Below, one piece after another: positions 19,101 to 27,474 of a stretch of 64,000 nucleotides of DNA. The position numbers were made by a program, and so were the translations under genes. Within the stretch, counting starts at the first letter, position 1, and every line of letters starts with the position of its first letter. The stretch comes from Leptasterias polaris (lineage: Eukaryota > Echinodermata > Asteroidea > Forcipulatida > Asteriidae). Location of the stretch: NCBI GenBank assembly GCA_037783415.1, contig JAZGTN010000074.1:1-64000 (forward strand). The letters are read 5' to 3'. The notes below the pieces were generated by a model, which was not told the DNA's origin, ran no database searches, and was given only the letters and a program-made list of their open reading frames with translations.

Positions 19101-20273
19101 TTCCAAACACTTAAAAACAAAACAAAATCTTACAGTTTTATTATTTTCGATCTTCGAGCTCAGAGGTGAAATTCAGGCAGAACGTTTTCGTCTACTAATA
19201 AATAAGCCGGCGTGGCAGTGAGATTCTGCCCCCATACGGCTAACTGTGCACACACTTCTTCTGTTAGCGCCCTCTTTTGAATCGTCCCACTTCAGCCCAT
19301 GTTAATTTCCCATATCGGGGACAGAATCTCCTGGAGACATATTTCCCTATGACACCGGGAAGCCTGAATGTAAACAGCAGGACATCAAATACGATTCAGC
19401 GAACATCGTAATAAAATGAAGCCCGTGATCCTTTGTAATCTAATGAAGCCCTTTTGAAGGGCTATAGATTATTGAAAAATACCAGTTAGTGCAATTAACA
19501 TTTTCAAAATCGTTAACTAGGCTTTAATAGTTATACTTCCTAAATATTAAATTAAACTGCATTCAGTTTCATTTTGATGCTTTAATTTAAAAGGATTATT
19601 TATTTTGGTCAGAATATAATATTATTTTTAGTTTTTCAGAGAATTCACCAATTGGGTACTTGTAAAAACATATTTTTTCACGATTCATATAAATCAATGT
19701 TTTGCAAATGTGTAATATCGTTCGATCTTCGCTAAGTGCCATATCGTGGTTGAGTGGTCTAAATCAATGCACCATGACTCACGATCGTGACACTTATATT
19801 ATGTGACTCTGCTACATTTGTGTCCTTGAGCAAGGCACTATGGACATATTACTTTTCTTAACCCAGTTGTGAACGGGAACCTGCAAGGGCAGAGATGGTA
19901 GTGTGTTGGCACAAACCCATTACCGCTAATGTAGCTCACGAGGGAGTTGATTAAGTTTGAGTAATGGTCTAAAAGTATTGTCTGATGAACAAGGACAATA
20001 CATGTACATTGTACATCAAGTTCCTTGATTTAGCTACAGGAGTTATAAGTGCTGTATATAGGAATTGCGTATTATTATTGTCGTGATTACTTTTTTCTGC
20101 AGGTAATTGCTGTTTATCGCAAGAACCAAGTTTCAGAAAATACCTTTACCGGGATAAAGCTTGGATCTCAGATTCCAACTCCCGTGGCCATTGATAAAGA
20201 GATACCTACAACAAGTGCCCAAGTTGCATCCGGTGGTGCAGCGGACGCGATGCCCTCTCACGGAACGCCGTAA
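1033..20273 (+). CDS. GABA-B-type metabotropic receptor, 3' part of gene, interrupted by an LTR element
   Basis: Class C G-protein-coupled receptor of the GABA-B group, expected in the plasma membrane. Twelve exons can be joined in phase: 1033-1134, 2729-2794, 3137-3328, 5980-6210, 7344-7407, 8102-8138 plus 12117-12169 (one exon split by an insertion), 12715-12871, 13746-13878, 14542-14649, 14985-15110, 16363-16508, 18882-19074 and 20103-20273. All have GT/AG borders and compatible phases. The first five encode part of the Venus-flytrap ligand-binding domain, including ENMARRVF and YDGVWALAL, which are characteristic of GABA-B receptors. The later exons give seven TM segments, with MSSPKLNN before TM2 and ARSW before TM3. 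The signal peptide and first lobe lie left of the window. The C-terminal tail is short (about 55 residues). The ligand cannot be deduced; the family is expanded in invertebrates, so GABA binding is not assured. Confidence 0.92.
1300..1392. repeat. Dispersed repeat shared with 50.95-51.05 kb
   Basis: GATGTTACTTTTGCATCGGGGAT... to CCCGAGTTCTGTGAACAAAA closely resembles 50949-51055, where the same segment ends in a B-box hairpin. It lies in an intron of the receptor gene. Confidence 0.6.
1451..1471. repeat. Poly-C tract, 21 nt
   Basis: Uninterrupted run of 21 C, flanked by CACGTG and CGTGCCCGTG. One of several long G/C homopolymers in the window. Confidence 0.95.
2729..2794 (+). CDS. GABA-B-like receptor exon, ENMAR segment
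   Basis: A 22-residue exon, phase 0/0, with acceptor TTTAATAG and donor GTGAGT. It encodes EKDVRIIATSFYENMARRVF plus CS. The ENMARRVFC pattern is strongly typical of GABA-B receptors. It joins in frame to the exon at 1134 and to SYRLNMFG at 3137. It is too short to stand out as an open reading frame. Confidence 0.88.
3137..3328 (+). CDS. GABA-B-like receptor exon, ligand-binding domain
   Basis: A 64-residue exon, phase 0/0, beginning SYRLNMFGASYVWLVPGYFS and ending in SGEIGQCGK. It corresponds to the region where GABA-B receptors read Y(K/R)xxMYGxxYVW, followed by C(S/T)xxEL and the 'EGY' turn. Its two cysteines (HCS and QCG) are candidates for a disulphide. Confidence 0.9.
3447..3700 (+). 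repeat. TTAA-type MITE fragment (family B)
   Basis: Starts AAAGGGAAGGTATACGTTTG and aligns by eye with the complete copy at 49520-49908, including CAGCTTTCGAT, GATATCAGTTTTTAT and GAGAAACGTTTCTG. The right terminus is missing. Confidence 0.65.
4008..4911 (-). pseudogene. TE-associated membrane protein gene, broken
   Basis: Two open stretches on the minus strand belong together. The upstream part (4645-4911) contains KVDIVVNGAHQIK and VSLVTRLLIECLSRK. The downstream part (4008-4412) is 134 residues, with a glycine-rich hydrophobic start (IIAAPIVAALEGAAVVCGLT) and then a charged helical region including SKLNSVSDVISHSIRDGHIS and LDEIEKYNQMK. Between them (4420-4640) the frame is broken by stops and shifts, though hydrophobic sequence continues. 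I recall similar multi-copy proteins of unknown function in cnidarian and echinoderm genomes, but cannot name the element. It lies inside a receptor intron in antisense orientation. Confidence 0.5.
5195..5563 (-). mobile_element. TTAA-flanked MITE, family A, copy 1
   Basis: A 369-bp element with inverted ends AGGCACTGTACACGTTTGG / AAAACGTGTTCAGTGCCT and TTAA on both sides (5191-5194 and 5564-5567). A TTAA target duplication is the mark of piggyBac-type transposition. It has no transposase. It is nearly identical in reverse orientation to 39413-39780. Confidence 0.85.
5704..5790. repeat. (TTA)n and T/A-rich microsatellite
   Basis: About ten TTA units (5709-5737) followed by T-rich runs and a short G tract. 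Intronic. Confidence 0.9.
5980..6210 (+). CDS. GABA-B-like receptor exon, YDGVWALAL segment
   Basis: A 77-residue exon, phase 0/0, with acceptor CTGTATAG and donor GTAAGA. It starts TPTEFRREMGELLG and contains SYDGVWALALGMHDVRDEI, the counterpart of YDAVWALALAL in GABA-B receptors. It follows directly on the 3328 exon. The 2.65-kb intron between them holds a decayed TE gene and a TTAA MITE. Confidence 0.9.
7344..7407 (+). CDS. GABA-B-like receptor exon, end of ligand domain
   Basis: A 64-nt exon (21 codons plus one base) encoding GFIRFTPTGHIIGNLLIEQN. It corresponds to the 'G.v.F...G...' strand near the end of class C ligand domains. The acceptor is TTCTTGTAG and the donor GTGAGC. Confidence 0.85.
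8139..8453 (+). repeat. Left LTR of element 1
   Basis: 315 bp. Contains the inverted pair CCGTTCAGCGAG (8158-8169) and CTCGCTGAACGG (8269-8280), which could fold the GC-rich first half. A polyadenylation-like AATAAA (8359) lies downstream. No hammerhead core was found. Confidence 0.92.
8602..11890 (+). CDS. Repetitive ORF of LTR element 1, unknown function
   Basis: The frame is open from inside the left LTR (8435) to 11890 in the right LTR. The first ATG after the primer site is near 8602 (MGGPLWSTVDEILSFLGLGE). Residues about 55-300 are Ser/Arg/Gly-rich with repeated RGxEGSGR and SFWFSQQSTD. About 50 copies of a 14-residue unit (E-x-x-x-Q-L-R-T-x-Q-x-x-G-A) follow, then a poly-leucine stretch from a (TTG)n repeat. 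No Gag zinc knuckle or enzymatic domain is recognisable. The sequence differences among the 84-bp repeats are silent in this frame only, which argues that it is translated. It could be a Gag-like or accessory protein; I cannot assign a function. Confidence 0.6.
9371..11575 (+). repeat. Minisatellite array, 42-bp half units and 84-bp units
   Basis: Six variant 42-bp units (9371-9622) are followed by 22 units of 84 bp starting at 9623 and ending near 11470, then about four decayed 42-bp units. Each 84-bp unit encodes ELVNQLRTVQTNGA then EPTAQLRTTQPYGA. Units differ mainly at GTC/GTG and AAT/AAC of the V-N codons. Confidence 0.95.
11703..11732 (+). repeat. (TTG)n microsatellite
   Basis: Ten TTG units inside the element 1 ORF, read as a leucine run. 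Confidence 0.95.
11798..12112 (+). repeat. Right LTR of element 1
   Basis: Same 315 bp as the left LTR with no difference seen by eye, which implies very recent insertion or gene conversion. Confidence 0.92.
12296..12560 (-). repeat. TTAA-type MITE family B fragment
   Basis: Read on the minus strand it matches the 49520-49908 copy: CTGAGAAACG, ATTGTGTATTCCAATTACGG, GGATATAACCGC and GAGATTTTCAAAGG are recognisable. Degenerate and without clear ends. Confidence 0.6.
12715..12871 (+). CDS. GABA-B-like receptor exon, linker and TM1
   Basis: The exon begins with GGKPPYDSDIRETVTILQ, the short linker after the ligand domain; class C cysteine-rich domains are absent here, as in GABA-B receptors. 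TM1 follows (PIAVMVVLSVLSCMGLILAL), then FNIWKRKNK at the cytoplasmic end. Phase 1 in, phase 2 out. The donor is GTGAGT. Confidence 0.92.
13746..13878 (+). CDS. GABA-B-like receptor exon, TM2
   Basis: Encodes KQIKMSSPKLNNLIACGIMV and the rest of TM2, ending in the conserved extracellular ICR. The 'MSSPxLNN' intracellular loop before TM2 is the strongest GABA-B signature in the window. Confidence 0.95.
14542..14649 (+). CDS. GABA-B-like receptor exon, TM3
   Basis: A 36-residue exon, phase 0/0: ARSWLIALAFTFAFGGMFTK followed by MWRVYSIVIANKTKKK. It matches the GABA-B pattern ARAWLL...AFGxMFxKxWRV. The end is basic (intracellular loop 2). Confidence 0.95.
14985..15110 (+). CDS. GABA-B-like receptor exon, TM4
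   Basis: A 42-residue exon, phase 0/0: VIRDRSLFAIICVMLLVDVA, then ILLPWLLIDPINV. The LLxDxxIL..W...DP arrangement is typical of GABA-B TM4. The donor is GTAAGT. Confidence 0.93.
16363..16508 (+). CDS. GABA-B-like receptor exon, extracellular loop 2 and TM5
   Basis: Encodes a polar loop ending IICTSNNN, then TM5 TIWIMAMLIYKAFVVVFGAF and LSWSTR. The loop cysteine is the usual partner of the TM3 cysteine. Ends in phase 2, completed by the next exon. Confidence 0.93.
18215..18236. repeat. (CA)n / (GT) microsatellite
   Basis: CACACACACACACACA followed by CGTGTGTG, in the receptor's TM5-TM6 intron. That intron (16509-18881) otherwise shows only AT-rich sequence and no recognisable gene. Confidence 0.9.
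18882..19074 (+). CDS. GABA-B-like receptor exon, TM6 and TM7
   Basis: Encodes NVKIEGLNDSYYVGLSIYNT, TM6, then TM7 ending SLCMIFIPK. The sequence NDSxYxGxSIYN...FIPK is conserved in GABA-B receptors. The donor is GTGTGT. Confidence 0.94.
20103..20273 (+). CDS. GABA-B-like receptor last exon and stop
   Basis: Starts VIAVYRKNQVSENTFTGIKL directly after TM7 and ends ...MPSHGTP with stop TAA at 20271-20273. No leucine-zipper coiled coil is visible in the 56-residue tail, unlike the vertebrate heterodimerising subunits. Confidence 0.88.
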   Translation, partial: VIAVYRKNQVSENTFTGIKLGSQIPTPVAIDKEIPTTSAQVASGGAADAMPSHGTP

Positions 20274-20611
20274 ACGAACAATTGTGTAATGTTCACAAGG
20301 AATCGATATAATTGTACACGTTTCTGCTTTAAACCTCCTGTATCTCTTTTTCAAATCTCACGATATTGTGGAAAGATGACGAGATTAACCCGCGTACCAA
20401 CGCGGCCTGAGGCACATGAAACACTGAGACAAGTCACTGAAATCAAAAAAAAACTTTTCAGGACTTAGACAAAGTCCTCAGTTTTACAAGAAAGATGAAT
20501 CTAAACAAATTATATGAAATTTCATAGTTTTTCGAAAAATTCAACAATCACTTTTCGCACAATCACTTCACAAGGAAATTAATTTAATACGGGAATTGGA
20601 CGCTTGGCATG

Positions 20612-20815
20612 AAGGAGAGAACTACAGAAGGACCAAGGGACTCACAGAATGGCAACAAAGGACAGGCAAGAGAAGAAGAGGACGACTAAAAGGAAAGATG
20701 AAATCGTGACATTAACATTGAAATATGGAGCAGAATGACAAGTGACATAAGACTAAGAGAATGGAAATCGTTGGAGGAGGGTTTTCACCTAACAACGGAT
20801 GAATACAGCCTGACT
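20612..20815 (+). pseudogene. LINE reverse-transcriptase C-terminal remnant
   Basis: Translated, the segment reads TGKRRRGRLKGR, a stop, then WSRMTSDIRLREWKSLEEGF. That is the usual tail of many non-LTR ORF2 proteins (R.RGR...W.DD....A.DR..W..L..AF). A short decayed remnant 3' of the receptor gene. The rest of 20274-21840 shows no gene. Confidence 0.45.
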
Positions 20816-21840
20816 ATAATCATCACTTGTTAAAGTGTTTTAAACTTTGTAGCGTGCCCCTCACTGCTCGCTAAACTAATAGTTTCTGCGAACGGGTACA
20901 GCCTCAATTAGAGTCCACCCTAGGAATATTCTCTCCAATGCTTTCAGTGATTTTAAACTGTTCAGCGCCCGGTCCTCAAAATCTATTGCCACATTTAGTG
21001 CTGTCATGCACTCCACAAGTTTCCAAAATTACACCAGAGACCTAAACCTAGGAACGGGTCCCAATGCATTTTAAGATTATAGGAGATAATTAATTTGCTG
21101 TAATAAGTTCCTTAGAACACTTCCACTGCGTCATAAGTTTGTTCGTCCTGTCAATTGACCTGGGAATGCAAAAATACCACTGCAAGAAGATTGTGCCATA
21201 TTTGATGGTGCTGAGTGTGTGCAAAATGGCCATGGTGTGACCTTAATCATTTTAGGTTCACTAGTGAACCCCAGAAAACAAACCATACTACTTTGAGGGT
21301 GCCTTGTCAATAGCTGCTCCTCTCTCATTGCTCCGATTTTCTTCTGTCTTTGTATTAATATTGTGGAGAGTTTGAATGTTTAGTCTAAGTCAGAGCCTAC
21401 GTAGCTGTTTTTGGTGCATCCGTGAACCTTTGTGGAGTTTACTTTTTAGATTTAGCACAGCAAAATAAATAATTTACAAAATCCAACCTCCGACTCAAAC
21501 CCCAACAATTCTCAGTTGGTCTACACTGATGTTGCTCTTTGTTCTCACTTGGGCAGCCACTATGTGTTACACATCTTACCCCATCGACCTCAATCAATTT
21601 CGACAATATATAGTCAACTCTACCATGTCTTTGTCTCCAACCTATAACTCAATCTGATTTGCAGCAATTTTTCAAGTTTGTAAACAAGCTCAAATCACCA
21701 ACATCAATGCCATGTTCTCTGGCAGTGGCAAATGATTTTGGCCAGTTCTTCTTGGTGGGGTTTGCAATAAAGCAATAAAAAGAGCTGACTGAGGACAGGT
21801 GTAACAAAGAGAAATTTCTTTTTCCATGGCTAAACGGTCA

Positions 21841-22085
21841 GTGTTAGACTTTACGTACTAAATTGTGAGACCTGTTCCTTGATAAGAGGGGTAGTTCAAT
21901 TTACGTACCAACTTGTGAGACCTGTTGCTTGATATGAGGGTTTAGTTCACTTTACGTCCAAACTTGTGAAACCTGTTCCTTGATATGAGGGTTTAGATCA
22001 CTTTACGTCCAAACTTGTGAGACCTGTTCCTTGATATGAGGGTTAGTTCACTTTACGTAGGCCTACTAACTTGTGAGACCTGTTC
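21841..22085 (+). repeat. Minisatellite, about 60-bp unit, 4-5 copies
   Basis: Units contain ACTTGTGAGACCTGTTCCTT, GATATGAGGGTTTAG and TTCACTTTACGT with small differences (for example TTGCTTG in the second unit). Confidence 0.9.
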
Positions 22086-22575
22086 AGTTTTAAAGTCAGC
22101 ATCAAAATTAAGGTTAGTTTAAGGTTTTGATAGGCACATTTAAAGTCAAAATAAGAGCATGTCAAAGTTGAAGGGTCTTGTATCTCGAAGTCAGACCCAC
22201 TTTGAAGGTCTGGAGTTAGGATAAGTACCCGGAACAGCTTCGCGTTTGTTCACAAGAACCGATGTCTAATAATCTTTACTCTGGTACAACCTAGATCCAA
22301 TCGTGATAGTAGCCAGTTACGGAAACTCAAAACACCGTTTGGGAAATGAGTACGTAGTTTGGCCCCGCGCTTTTCTTTTGTCAACCTGTTGATTTGATTC
22401 TCGACATGCTTCATTTGGGTTTTTCCCCGTCTTGTTATAGTGGCACAAACAAACGTGAAGTGAGCTCACGCCACACCCCAGTGTTCGACACTGTCACAAT
22501 GTGATTTTAATAATACTATTTCCCGTGGAGAACATTGCGGAATTAATGGATTTGGAATGTAGAGGGTATTGTGTA

Positions 22576-23742
22576 CACTGCAAAAATGTTGGTCAAATCA
22601 TTTGTTGGGCAAAGTAACTTCCACAATTATTGGTCGATAATTGCCCAACGAAAGCAATAATTGGTGTTGTTGGGCAAACATTTTGTTTGCCCATTTTTGT
22701 ATAAGAAGCGGAACAAAAGTTGGGCAAGTGTTGGGCAAATATTTCGTAATCTGAATTCATCATAATTGTTGGTTACACTTTTGCTTATGTATTGGGCAAC
22801 TTTTTGGTAATTTTAATTAATCTCGATTGTTGGTTAAAATTATGCACATTAGTTGGGCAAAATCGTCCGATCATGCGCACTACGATCAAAGAGTTGTCCA
22901 AGAACTGGGCACATTTTACCCCAAAGTTGGGCATTGTTCCCGCCAAACGCCGTGTGTGCATAAAAGCATAAAAACGATATTTTCCAACATGGCGAGTGGA
23001 GGAGTGGCTGTGACCGTGTCGTTTCTCTTAAACGAGCGGGGTTGCCCAGTGGTTATAGATCCACATTGAAGGTTAGTTTTTAACTAAACATGAAGTTGTG
23101 TTTCCTATTCAGTCGTACATAGTCGTCGTGACAGTTGCATAGCAAGCAACACAGTGACACTACCGTTGAATTATTTTCAGTTTTATCATGCCATTATGTG
23201 CAACGCCTCGGCCCGTGGCATGTATGCGTGTATGTTGTGTTGTATGTGTGTGTAGTACATGTGTGACAATACATGCATGGAACTATCACTGCATTGCTTG
23301 CGCTGCAACTGTCACGACTGTGTACAACAACTGAACAGGAAACAAACTTTGATTAGTTAAAAACTAACCTTCCAAGACATCTACAAACCACTGGGCACCC
23401 TCACGTTTTTCAGAGAGACGCCAAGGTCACAGCTCGCCACCGTTTGCCATTGTGGAAAAGATCGTTTCTATGCCTAGTTTTACGACGTACCACAGGAGGA
23501 ACTGTGAATCAAAGGGTTAAATAATATTTGGTTTAATTTTAACCAACGGTTGGCAAATTGTGCTCATCACCTGGTTAAATAAATTTTACCCAATCAGTTG
23601 GTTATAAAATACTGCCCAACTGTTGGGAGAGGTCTATTTGCCCAAGTAATTGGCAAAAAGTGTGCCCAATGTGAATGGGTAATATTTTGCCCAAAAGTTG
23701 GGTAAAAAGATGGGCATTATTTTACCCAATTTGTTTACAGTG
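22576..23742. mobile_element. Large foldback (palindromic) element rich in TTGGGCAA
   Basis: The ends CACTGCAAAAATGTTGG and the reverse complement of the right end (CACTGTAAACAAATTGGG) are inverted. TA lies outside both, consistent with a Tc1/mariner-like TA duplication. Both arms are filled with TTGGGCAA / TTGCCCAA motifs. The inner parts of the arms are diverged copies: ATGGCGAGTGGAGGAG at 22989 against ATGGCAAACGGTGGCG on the other strand near 23450. No transposase. Small open frames in the arms are probably incidental. Confidence 0.7.
23069..23373. repeat. Inner inverted repeat within the foldback element
   Basis: GAAGGTTAGTTTTTAACTAA at the left faces TTAGTTAAAAACTAACCTTC at the right. 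The pairing continues inward through TTTCCTATTCAGT / ACTGAACAGGAAA and GTCGTGACAGTTGCA / TGCAACTGTCACGAC. Arms are about 95 bp around a 110-bp centre. Confidence 0.85.
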
Positions 23743-23812
23743 TAAAGTTCAGTTGTATGTATTGAGGGAGTGTATTACCGGAATGTTCAACAATTTAACT
23801 TATGCATTACAC

Positions 23813-24579
23813 TGTAACTAATTTTGGGTTGGGCCGTGAGCACCCAGAGAGGGAGCCCTAAAAATTATTCTAGGTGATTAAATAAGTTGTAGTACTAAGT
23901 GGTCACTATTGTATTCCGTTAATGAACAGTCTTTGAATAGTTTTTGAATAGTTTTCAAATTCCTCCAACCGTGCCATATAAGGCAAGGGAATTGCGTTGG
24001 TTAGGACTTGGCTGCAAAGAAAGACGAAGTTACGCTGGGCAATTTGAGGCCCTGGAGTTTCACCCCCGTTTATGGGGATTGTTTCAGTTTATGAAACCAA
24101 TTTTGAGTATATGAGAGCTTAGAGAGCAACTCGTAGAGACTCTATCCGCCAAAACCAGGGTTAAACCTGGTTTTGGAACTTGGGTTAGAGCAACCACGAA
24201 GGAAGAGAGACGGGAGGTCACTCCGCCAGACACGGCAAGGCGAGCCCCGCCACCATGGAGGCCAGAGTTGAGGGAGGACCCATGAAGATACTGCTCACCC
24301 TGGAGGTTTACTTTTTCGTTTTAGTTAATTGATTTGAACCGGCTTTTGCGATAAGTTGTGTTTATTACTTGCATTGTATTTAAATACCGATTTGTTCTTG
24401 TAGTTATTTGTGTAGTCGCCAGTAGTTTTCAGTTTAAATAAATGGTAATTGTTAAGTGTTCTATAGTGTATCCTAATCTCTCCTTGTCTTCTTATTTTGT
24501 CCGGGTTGTTTTATGGAGTGTTGGTGCGAAGGTGCTATTTTAAAAATCCAAGACCGCATAAAAGGATGATCTTGTGACA
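23813..24579 (+). repeat. 5' LTR of Gypsy 1
   Basis: Boundaries are set by the primer site immediately downstream and a TG start; the left end is less certain. A TATA-like CATATAAGG occurs at 23972. Confidence 0.65.
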
Positions 24580-24580
24580 T

Positions 24581-24598
24581 TGGGGGCTTGTCCGGGAG
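24581..24598 (+). promoter_or_regulatory. Primer-binding site resembling the tRNA-Pro 3' end
   Basis: TGGGGGCTTGTCCGGGAG differs by one base from the tRNA-Pro primer site TGGGGGCTCGTCCGGGAT over the first 17 positions. It starts one base after the LTR end. Confidence 0.7.
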
Positions 24599-24699
24599 AT
24601 CTTTCCAAAGAGATTAAAGCACTTTTGATCACCGCTCTATAAGCTAACAACATCGGTCAGAAGCCGCAAGACAGCATAGAGCGAGAAGAAAGGCAATTA

Positions 24700-25500
24700 G
24701 AACGAGAACATTTAAGGGAAATGAAAGAGTATGATTTAAAGATAGCCAAAGAAAACGCCAGAGCTCAAGCAAACACTAGCCAAGTACAAATGGTAGGATT
24801 ATCATTAAGTCACCTAAGTTACCTCAATTCAAAGATAGACAAGATGACTTAGACTTGTACATTAGAAGGTTTGAGAGGTTTGCGAGTATTGCTGAATGGC
24901 CTACAGAAGACTGGGCGGTTGCCCTAAGTTCTTTATTATCTGGTCGGGCACTCGAGGTCTATTCGAGACTGCCTGATGAGCAGGCACAAAACTATAAGCA
25001 GGTAAAATTAGCGCTACTTAGGAGGTATAGATTAACAGAGGATGGTTTAGAGAAAAGTGTAGAATAGCTAGACCAGAAGAAGGTGACACATATTCGCAAT
25101 TTGCTGACCGTCTTCAAGACTACCATATTAGATGGATTGAACTAGCTGGAGTCGATAAGAAATATGACACTTTGTTGAATTTGATAGTGAGGGAACAGGT
25201 CATATTAGGGTGTTCAAAGGACCTCATAGTATTTCTCCGTGAACGTAGGCCTAAGAGTTTAAAAGAGATGACCACTTTTGCAGACCAATATTTGTTAGCT
25301 CACTCTCAGTTTTCAAACACAGTTAGATCTAAACAGGATAAGAGTAATCTATCAGACACCCAGCTCAGTAAAACTAGCGGTAGCAGAAACAGCCAGAATA
25401 GAGTTCCAAATAGTCGTCCTCAGAACACTTCGCAGTTCGGTTGTTTTACCTGTGGTGAAAAAGGCCACATAGCTCGAAATTGTAGAAACCGGTTTAGTAA
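24700..25500 (+). pseudogene. Gypsy 1 gag, frameshifted
   Basis: The capsid-like part includes LYIRRFERFASIAEWPTEDW and LLSGRALEVYSRLP. The frame breaks near 25065 and resumes with YSQFADRLQDYHIRWIE. A CCHC zinc knuckle (CFTCGEKGHIARNC) lies at 25442-25483. A helical gag of this type with one knuckle is usual for Gypsy/BEL elements. Confidence 0.8.
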
Positions 25501-25699
25501 CAAGGTACCCCGAAATAAAGTAGCAGGTTTATCTGTTAACGACGGAGTAACTCAAGTCCAGGAAAAGCTTGAGACTAGTCAGCCACTAGGGGCATGTATC
25601 GATGTTCCCAGACCATGTCCGTGCTTAGCTAAGTTAGGGAAACTGGTAAAGTTAGCTGGTGGAAACGAGATACCTGTAGCTAGTGCCGCGTGTACTCTA

Positions 25700-25914
25700 G
25701 GCAATGGTATGCCTGTAGTTAAAGGGTTTGTAGGATCGACGAAGGTAAATGTATTAAGGGACACAGGTTGTAGCACTACGGTGGTTAAGAGAGACTTAGT
25801 TAGTGACAGTCAAATTGTAGGGACCGAGCAAAAATGCATACTACTTGATGGTACAGTGCGTAGCTTTCCAGTTGCAAAAATTAGGGTAGACACACCGACA
25901 TTCAAGGAATTCTG
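25700..25914 (+). pseudogene. Gypsy 1 aspartic protease remnant
   Basis: Contains VNVLRDTGCSTTVVKRDLV near 25745-25803, where D-T-G is the catalytic triad of retropepsins. The frame stops at 25913. Confidence 0.75.
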
Positions 25915-25941
25915 AGTGAATTCAGAGATGTATTAACAGAT

Positions 25942-26615
25942 GTGCCGGGTAGAACCAAATTGATCGAATTTAGTGTAAATTTGACAACTTCACAGCCAGT
26001 GAAAACCAAGGCATACCCCGTGCCTCATGCATTAAGGGGCACTGTAAACTCAGAAATTGAAACTATGGTGAGAATGGGAGTCATAGAGAAGTCAGAGTCG
26101 GCTTATGCATCCCCCATAGTTATTGTGAACAAGAGTGATGGAAATGTCAGACTTTGTATAGATTTCCGAAAACTGAATGCTATAACAGTCTTTGATCCTG
26201 AACCTATCCCAAATATAGAAGATCTTTTGGCGAGAATTTCCGAGGGGAAAGTGTTTACACAGATTGACCTGTCCAAGGGATACTGACAGATCCCCCTATA
26301 GCAGAAAAGGACAAAGATAAAACTGCCTTTGTTACGACAGAAGGGGGTTTGTTTCAATTTACAGTACTCCCATTTGGTATGGTAAATGCACATGCAGTGT
26401 TCAGTCGCATGATGCGTAGGTTGTTAGATGAAATCGATCATGTGATCAATTACATAGACGATATTTTGATCTTTACTGATACCCTTGAACAACACACATG
26501 TGTACTTCATAATTTACTTAAGCGTTTACGTGCCATTGGCCTAACAGCACGACCGAGTAAATGTTATGTAGCATATAAATCCATTGAGTTTCTAGGGCAT
26601 GTTGTGGGTGAAGGG
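25942..26615 (+). pseudogene. Gypsy 1 reverse transcriptase, truncated
   Basis: RT motifs in order: YASPIVIVNKSDGNVRLCID, QIDLSKGY, FTVLPFGMVNA, then YIDDILIF (26449-26472; the Y-x-D-D catalytic box). TGA replaces the conserved Trp codon after SKGY (26284), and a further frame shift occurs at about 26300. Truncated after the RT thumb. Confidence 0.85.
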
Positions 26616-27109
26616 CTTTTGTTTTTTGGTTACGTAACGAAATGTAATCACGGGTGGTTACTATTCATTGTCACGAGGCAAAATTTTAAAAACGTGACTT
26701 TAGGAGACACTATAAAAAGACAAATAGAGCCACTTGCAAAGCAAAACAAGAAAACTTAAGATGAACCTTATACATAGACATAGAAACTGGTCCACCCCAC
26801 GACTCTGTGGCAGGTGGAAATACGATTCTTGTCTGTCGTGACACGACCTTGCCGACTTTGATTAGAGACGAGCACTTTCCCATCAATACAACCCAAAATG
26901 TCTGGGAATTAACATGTTGAACATGTCAAAGCAGCATAGGCCTATTGTGCTTGATTTTGATACTTTGTAATGTATAAAGTCAACAACAACGGTGCATATA
27001 TTTGTCCAGTCCCATCCTTTATTTCCTGCTCAAAATTACCTCAACTTAATTTAATAATTTTCGTCAAAGAACAATTATATATAGATTTGAAATAAATGCA
27101 CCGCCACTT

Positions 27110-27474
27110 AAAGGCAGTTTATACTTTTGGTAAATGTCAATCAAGACCAGTATCTACACTTAGTGTATCCCAACATATAGGCCTACATGAAACAACAAAC
27201 CTGTGAAAGTTTAAGCTCAATCGGTCATTGCAATCACGAGAAAAAATTGGGGAAAAACCATAAGTGTTTTCACTGTTTTCAAACATCGAGTTTTTGACTC
27301 ATGAGATCAAAACTTATTGTTTTACTCATTTCTAAAAAACTATAGCATTTAAAGCAAAAATCTTTCAAAGGGAGTTTCCCATCATGACCATCCTTATACC
27401 ATGTAAGTTATGTGTGAATCTGTGAACATTTATATTATTACTCTTACCAATGTTACAAACACCCTTTAAACTCT
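27110..27474. repeat. TTAA-type MITE relative
   Basis: Starts TTAAAGGCAGTTTATACTTT and ends ACACCCTTTAA. Internal TCTACACTTAGTGTATCCCAACATA is shared with the family A copies at 5.2 and 39.4 kb. The right half differs from them. The rest of 26616-29040 shows no gene. Confidence 0.6.

Larger units (their letters stand above)
23813..26615 (+). mobile_element. Decayed Gypsy-type LTR retrotransposon (Gypsy 1), 3' part lost
   Basis: A 5' LTR of about 767 bp (TGTAACT... to ...TTGTGACA, 23813-24579), with AAATAAA near 24436, is followed by the primer-binding site TGGGGGCTTGTCCGGGAG at 24581. Gag, protease and about two thirds of reverse transcriptase follow, with several frame breaks. Homology ends near 26615, just after FLGHVVGEG. 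RNase H, integrase and the 3' LTR are absent from the window. Confidence 0.85.

Noticed and set aside
19836..19845. CACTATGGAC, reminiscent of a ProtoRAG-type terminal heptamer
   Set aside because: It lies in a receptor intron inside a common sequence (TGTCCTTGAGCAAGGCACT). It has no inverted partner and is 43 kb from the RAG1-like gene.
22827..23069. 80-codon ORF ending MASGGVAVTVSFLLNERGCP
   Set aside because: It lies in one arm of a foldback element, and a diverged copy sits in the other arm. It is more likely part of the repeat than a gene, though exon capture is noted as a finding.
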